A stretch of DNA of 64,000 bases, taken from positions 1,674,001-1,738,000 of the forward strand of contig NW_023503376.1 of the NCBI RefSeq assembly GCF_014529535.1. Reading direction: 5' to 3'. A program made the position numbers and the translations under genes. The DNA is from Bradysia coprophila. Its lineage: Eukaryota; Arthropoda; Insecta; Diptera; Sciaridae. The notes beneath the pieces are model-generated. The model made no database searches and had not been told where the DNA came from. It saw only the letters and a list, made by a program, of their open reading frames with translations. Positions 59,853 through 64,000 of this stretch are shown here, in pieces (within the stretch, counting starts at the first letter, position 1; every line of letters begins with the position of its first letter).

Positions 59853-62159
59853 AAAAAGAGAAATGTGCAACAGGTCTCCTATACGTACTTCCATTGTAAC
59901 TGATACAGGTTCGATTCCCGTGTCATGTTAGAATATGGAATTTTTCTAGCGATTTAATCGGTAACGTTCTAAAGTTCACACAAGCTTTCACAGTATGGTT
60001 AGTTGCAGTGTGTTTGGTGGTTGCAACGATGAATAACTCGCATGACGTAACCCAAATACGATGAATTTGTGTGCATGTATGTCTAGCCTACATTTAGGCT
60101 AGATATCAATTAACCACCTAGCTTTCCTCAGAGAGCATTTGAACTTGTTATCAAATCAAAATCAAAACATTTTACATCACAGAGTGGCAAAACCGATCGA
60201 TCCATAAATTTCCATTCACAATCTTCACTCTGATTCAGATTCAAGTGTGCCCGTTAAAGAGCACCCAGAATAGTCAATTTATGGTAATTTGTTTGTCAAA
60301 GCGCAACATTTCCAACTGCAATAAAACATAAAGAATTGAAAACAACACGAATACAAAAGATCTTACATTAAGATATGTCCAGGTGCTATACAACAATTTT
60401 ATTAAGATCCACGTCTTCAGCTATAATAATAATATCACCAAGCCGCACATTAAATTGCGGTATCACAGTTTACGCGCAGAGTAGACAGCGGGAAAGGAAA
60501 ATTACGTGCCAAAAGAGTTTTGAATACATTGAAAGAGAAAACGCTAAAGTGATTCGAATTTGGGAAGTAAATTACTGTCTCGTATCCAGGAGATGAGTAA
60601 ATGTACCCGAGGCCCTCAGTCCGAGATACTTTTGCACACGATACGAGACAACAAATTATTTTCTGTGTATTGTAATTGGGTTTTATCTGAATAAAGCATT
60701 TTCCCAAGGGGTGGAAGAGCCGTATTACCTTCCTAGCAAGGTAAAAGATTTGATTCATTATGAATGTCGTATGGAATGCAATAATGAAAAGTGATTGTAG
60801 ATGCATTTTTGGACTATACGTTTCGTTTCGGCTTACTAGTCTGTTTGAGTCTGGTATAGTTTTTGCTCGTTGCTTTTCTACTTGTGTAAAGTGAATACAA
60901 AAAAGGTTTTGCTATCAAGATGATCGCATAAATGTTCTTCAAATAAAATAAATATTTTTTCGAGAGGGAATTGCAAAGAATTCCATTTTCTAGAAAACAA
61001 ATTTCGCACATTCTTCTGTTAAATTCAAACAAGATACAAAATAATCTGAATTTAAAATGAAGAATGGAAAAATATGAACTGTGAATATGCATCGAAGATC
61101 ATCTTCTCCAATAAAATGCCATTAATCAAAGTCGTATGTCAAAAAAGTATTGAAGCCCAAGACGACACACTTATTGATAGCACGATAAAATTAACGCCGT
61201 AAGGGCGGTTGAAATTCAAAATGGAAAGTGCGGAGGTCATTCTAACGTAGCGTCATTTTCATACAAGGAAGCGTTGAAATGTACTTTTCGGTTCACTTTT
61301 TCAACGAATTGTTCACTTAAAATTCAAATTTTAGGCACACTTACGGCGTGAATTGGCCAAACTAAAAGAAATAGTGTGTGTGTGTGTGTTACGTACCCGC
61401 GTGAAATTTTGATTCCCCAGCCAGAGTGAGTAAGCAAATTTTTACAGTCACAAACAGTACCGTGCGCTGACACGTCATAGTAACATAATTTTATTGCTCA
61501 TTTCTAAGCCAGCAGAAAATAATGAATTGTGACCTAATTTTAGCAACAAATTTTCAAAGAATTACAGAGTTCTACAAAATTCAACATTTCGAAAACTTTG
61601 CGCCTATTACTTTAATCAATGACAACCGTAGCAAAAAGATGTCATTGATGAAATACTATCCGATTGGATATAAAGCCTTTGTTATTTAAATTGTCAATAC
61701 CGAAGCACCTCAGTTCCAAGCATCAAGCACTCAAATGTGAGATGCTAGATTTTAAGTCTGTTTTATGCATACATGCCACATGTTCATGTGCTGCGTGTAT
61801 TCATTCATGCCTACCATCACCTATCTTCACAAAAGTAGCGCAGATGATTCAAGAAGACTTTTTTTTGTTATTTTACAGTAGACTTTCAAACTGGTCAATG
61901 TTAGTGCTTGGAAGCTAAAGTGCTATGCTAAGTGAAAAGTCAAAGTTAATAGTAAAATAAATAAAAATTTAACCGATTTCCTAAAGAAAAAGAAGTGAAA
62001 ATAAACGAAAACTCAAAAAACTCGCAGAATTTTGAAAATCAACACATTTTGTATGTGTGTATGTGGGATTTTGGCTGGTAACACTGCAAACGTCAACAAG
62101 TGTTTTGTTTCTGTGTCTGAATTTAATTATACTTTTTGTAGTCAGAACTGACCAGAAAA
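59853..62159. other. Intergenic; SINE fragment at the left end
   Basis: Bases about 59893-59930 contain a tRNA B box (GGTTCGATTCCCGTGTCA) matching the SINE-like segment at 24254-24330. A (TG)n run lies at 61374-61388. No gene is supportable in the remaining 2.2 kb. Confidence 0.4.
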
Positions 62160-63480
62160 ACATTTCTGTTGACTAAATCTCAGTTATGAAGTGCCTCGGT
62201 CGCCGGTAAAGTTGGAGTTCTCGTATAATCATCCAATAAACCAACGTTTTCGTGCGGCTAATGATACGGTGCTCGTCATAACCTCACAATGTGTACGTGT
62301 ATAAGCATACCAGTGAAAGACAGTGACAGCTGGATCCACCAGAAATTCACGACGAATATTTTGAGAACGTGTTTCAGTGAATTTTTGGACGCTGTAAGCG
62401 GAATTTCTTTGCGGAGAGACATTAGGAAGGCTTGTCGAGATTGGTACTCTTCTTAGTGGTGTGTCACTACCAGGACTCTTAGTTGCTTTGCCTCACTCGC
62501 CAGCTTTGTCCTTCGGCTGGTTTATGGTCTAAAAGTTTACTCAATGATGTGGCTAGGTCCTATTTTGCTTCTATATGAGTAAAATGATCCGGACTATTCA
62601 TAGAGCTTAGGCTTTCGGGCTATAGAGTGGACAAGGTCGACGGATGGATTGGTGGTGTTATGCTGCTGAGAGATGCTAGTTTTTACCGGCTTTTATTTTG
62701 ATTCCTCGCAGAGACAGCATACACTCAATCAGTGTACAGCTCTCTGAATTTATATCCGGGGAATGTACTCGATGTTGTGCAAAACTCTTTGCAAAGGGAC
62801 GATATGGTCGCCGTGTCGGGTCGTTGTGCTATTCAGTAGTGTGTCATAATCTGGACAAGCTGTCATCTTACCTTTTGCACCGAAGGCCCTCTTCTCAAAG
62901 GTGGCTGGTTCGTCAGTCTAATTTGGAAGTAAGGGCTTTTGGGCTAAATAGTGGTAAAGTTTGGCGGTTGGCCATTTGGTGGCACACTGTTGAGTGACGC
63001 TTCTGCCTGGCTCGGCTTTTATATTGGCTCACTGCAGAGAAAGCTTACGTTCGAACGGGCTAGTCTGATGAAATATGAGACTGGACCAGGTTAATATCGA
63101 GCGGAATGTAAATCACAGGCTTCGTCAATCTCAATGACAAGGACTGTGATTCGGGCGACAATGTTGCCTTACTTGCTTTCATTAGTGTAAGGCCTAAGGG
63201 GTGAGACGCAGCCGTCCTCCCAGTGGCTTTCTGACAATCACAATCTAATGAAGCGAGGTTGACGCCAGTCACTCTTTGCTTTCTGCCCTAGAGATTAGCT
63301 GATCATTTTGGTACCTAATCATAGGGATCAGTTTGCTCGCCTGGAGTGGCTCGTGTAGAGCGTAAGGTAATAGGTTGAGAAGGAGTTGAGGTCCTAAAAA
63401 GGGCTTCAAGATTTTAATGATGACAGGGTAGCACAAAGGATCCCACGATCTGTGTGCATTGATCAGAAATGATCACCCTA
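62160..63480. other. GC-richer segment with a diverged tandem duplication
   Basis: Base composition rises visibly compared with the flanks. Two blocks of about 340 bp are diverged copies: 'aggctttcgggctatagagtgg...ccggcttttattttgattcctcgcagagacagc' near 62600-62720 and 'agggcttttgggctaaatagtgg...tcggcttttatattggctcactgcagagaaagc' near 62930-63045. No frame shows recognisable protein features. It may be a decayed multicopy sequence. Confidence 0.45.
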
Positions 63481-64000
63481 ACTGATGAAATCTAGCAAAA
63501 AAATGTGTGTATGTGATGTGTTTGTGCTTTTGATTTTACAAAACTTAAGAAAAGTTATTCCTGAAAATAAATGAACTTGATAAAACGGGCAACATGCCCA
63601 AATTAACTTTTTTAATTTTCAACGAGTTGCAAGTGATACAAGTTTATCTAGTGGTCCTCTCAGACTCTGAAAAACCTGACTATGGTAAGGTACAATGTCG
63701 GGTGGTAGAAAGTTGAAAACTGAAAAATTGTCGGAACATTTTTATTTTCCCCGAAAAAAAGTCGAAAAAATTTCCGTTCGTTTTTTTTTTTGTTAAGGCC
63801 ACCCTATACACTATACGACAAGTAAAAATCTGGCTTCGGTACGCCACCGCAGTTTATGATGGTCGGCTTTCAGTGCAAATTGGAAAATTCAAAAATGGAG
63901 TAAAATACCGGTCAATGTCTTCGACTGTTATGGCAAGGGTCTTACGTCAGAAAGTAAGTCTTACGTTCATTAAGTTCACAACGTTTCACATTTAGAGAGT
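63481..64000. other. Intergenic to window end; nothing recognised
   Basis: AT-rich DNA with a (TGTG)n-like stretch near 63505 and T-runs near 63780. No gene. Confidence 0.35.

Noticed and set aside
62698..62997. Plus-strand open frame of 99 codons
   Set aside because: It falls inside the diverged tandem duplication and is not preserved in the second copy.

Overview
The window is AT-rich animal nuclear DNA and almost certainly comes from an insect. The evidence is a glial-cells-missing (GCM) transcription factor, an insect-type carboxylesterase with many introns, mostly 55-95 bp spliceosomal introns with GT...AG ends, and a dense load of transposons, foldback elements and satellites. A dipteran, perhaps a fungus gnat, is my guess; no taxonomic marker is decisive. 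There are no bacterial operons and no CRISPR array.

I can assemble five protein-coding genes exon by exon with consistent reading phase. (1) 1690-3159 (+): a predicted secreted protein with two immunoglobulin-like domains followed by a dynein light chain (LC8-type) domain. This combination is new to me and is the main discovery candidate. (2) 15733-17403 (-): gcm, 513 aa in three coding exons. (3) 33740-36959 (-): a secreted carboxylesterase, 586 aa in ten exons, with a hAT-type MITE in intron 5. (4) 49653-50616 (+): a two-exon, 300-aa protein whose C-terminal half resembles the FP25K-type domain also found near retroelement ORF1 proteins. (5) 51397-55584 (-): a seven-exon, 590-aa secreted flavoprotein of the L-gulonolactone oxidase family, unexpected because insects are generally held to lack this enzyme. 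Its first intron carries a 2-kb repeat element.

Most of the rest is repeats. The clearest mobile element is a Penelope-like retroelement (38250-41733) bounded by 10-bp target duplications, with direct terminal repeats that contain hammerhead-like motifs, a reverse transcriptase and a GIY-YIG endonuclease. It is broken by frameshifts, a stop and a nested insertion. A 5'-truncated LINE lies at 45842-46640. Three long copies and one divergent copy of a family with AGCCCCGTAC ends (3891-5055, 21852-22904, 42781-45107, 53473-55477) have expanded internally into tandem arrays. Other structures are a 14-copy identical 57-bp palindromic array (59055-59852), a 1.6-kb foldback made of CGATA...TATCG palindromes (27661-29243), TTAA-flanked MITEs, a MITE with a 5-bp target duplication, several 200-500-bp foldbacks, and 18-bp and 109-bp tandem repeats.

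The genes do not form a pathway. They are independent loci in a repeat-rich region, and the long stretches 17.5-33.7 kb and 55.6-64 kb hold no gene I can support.
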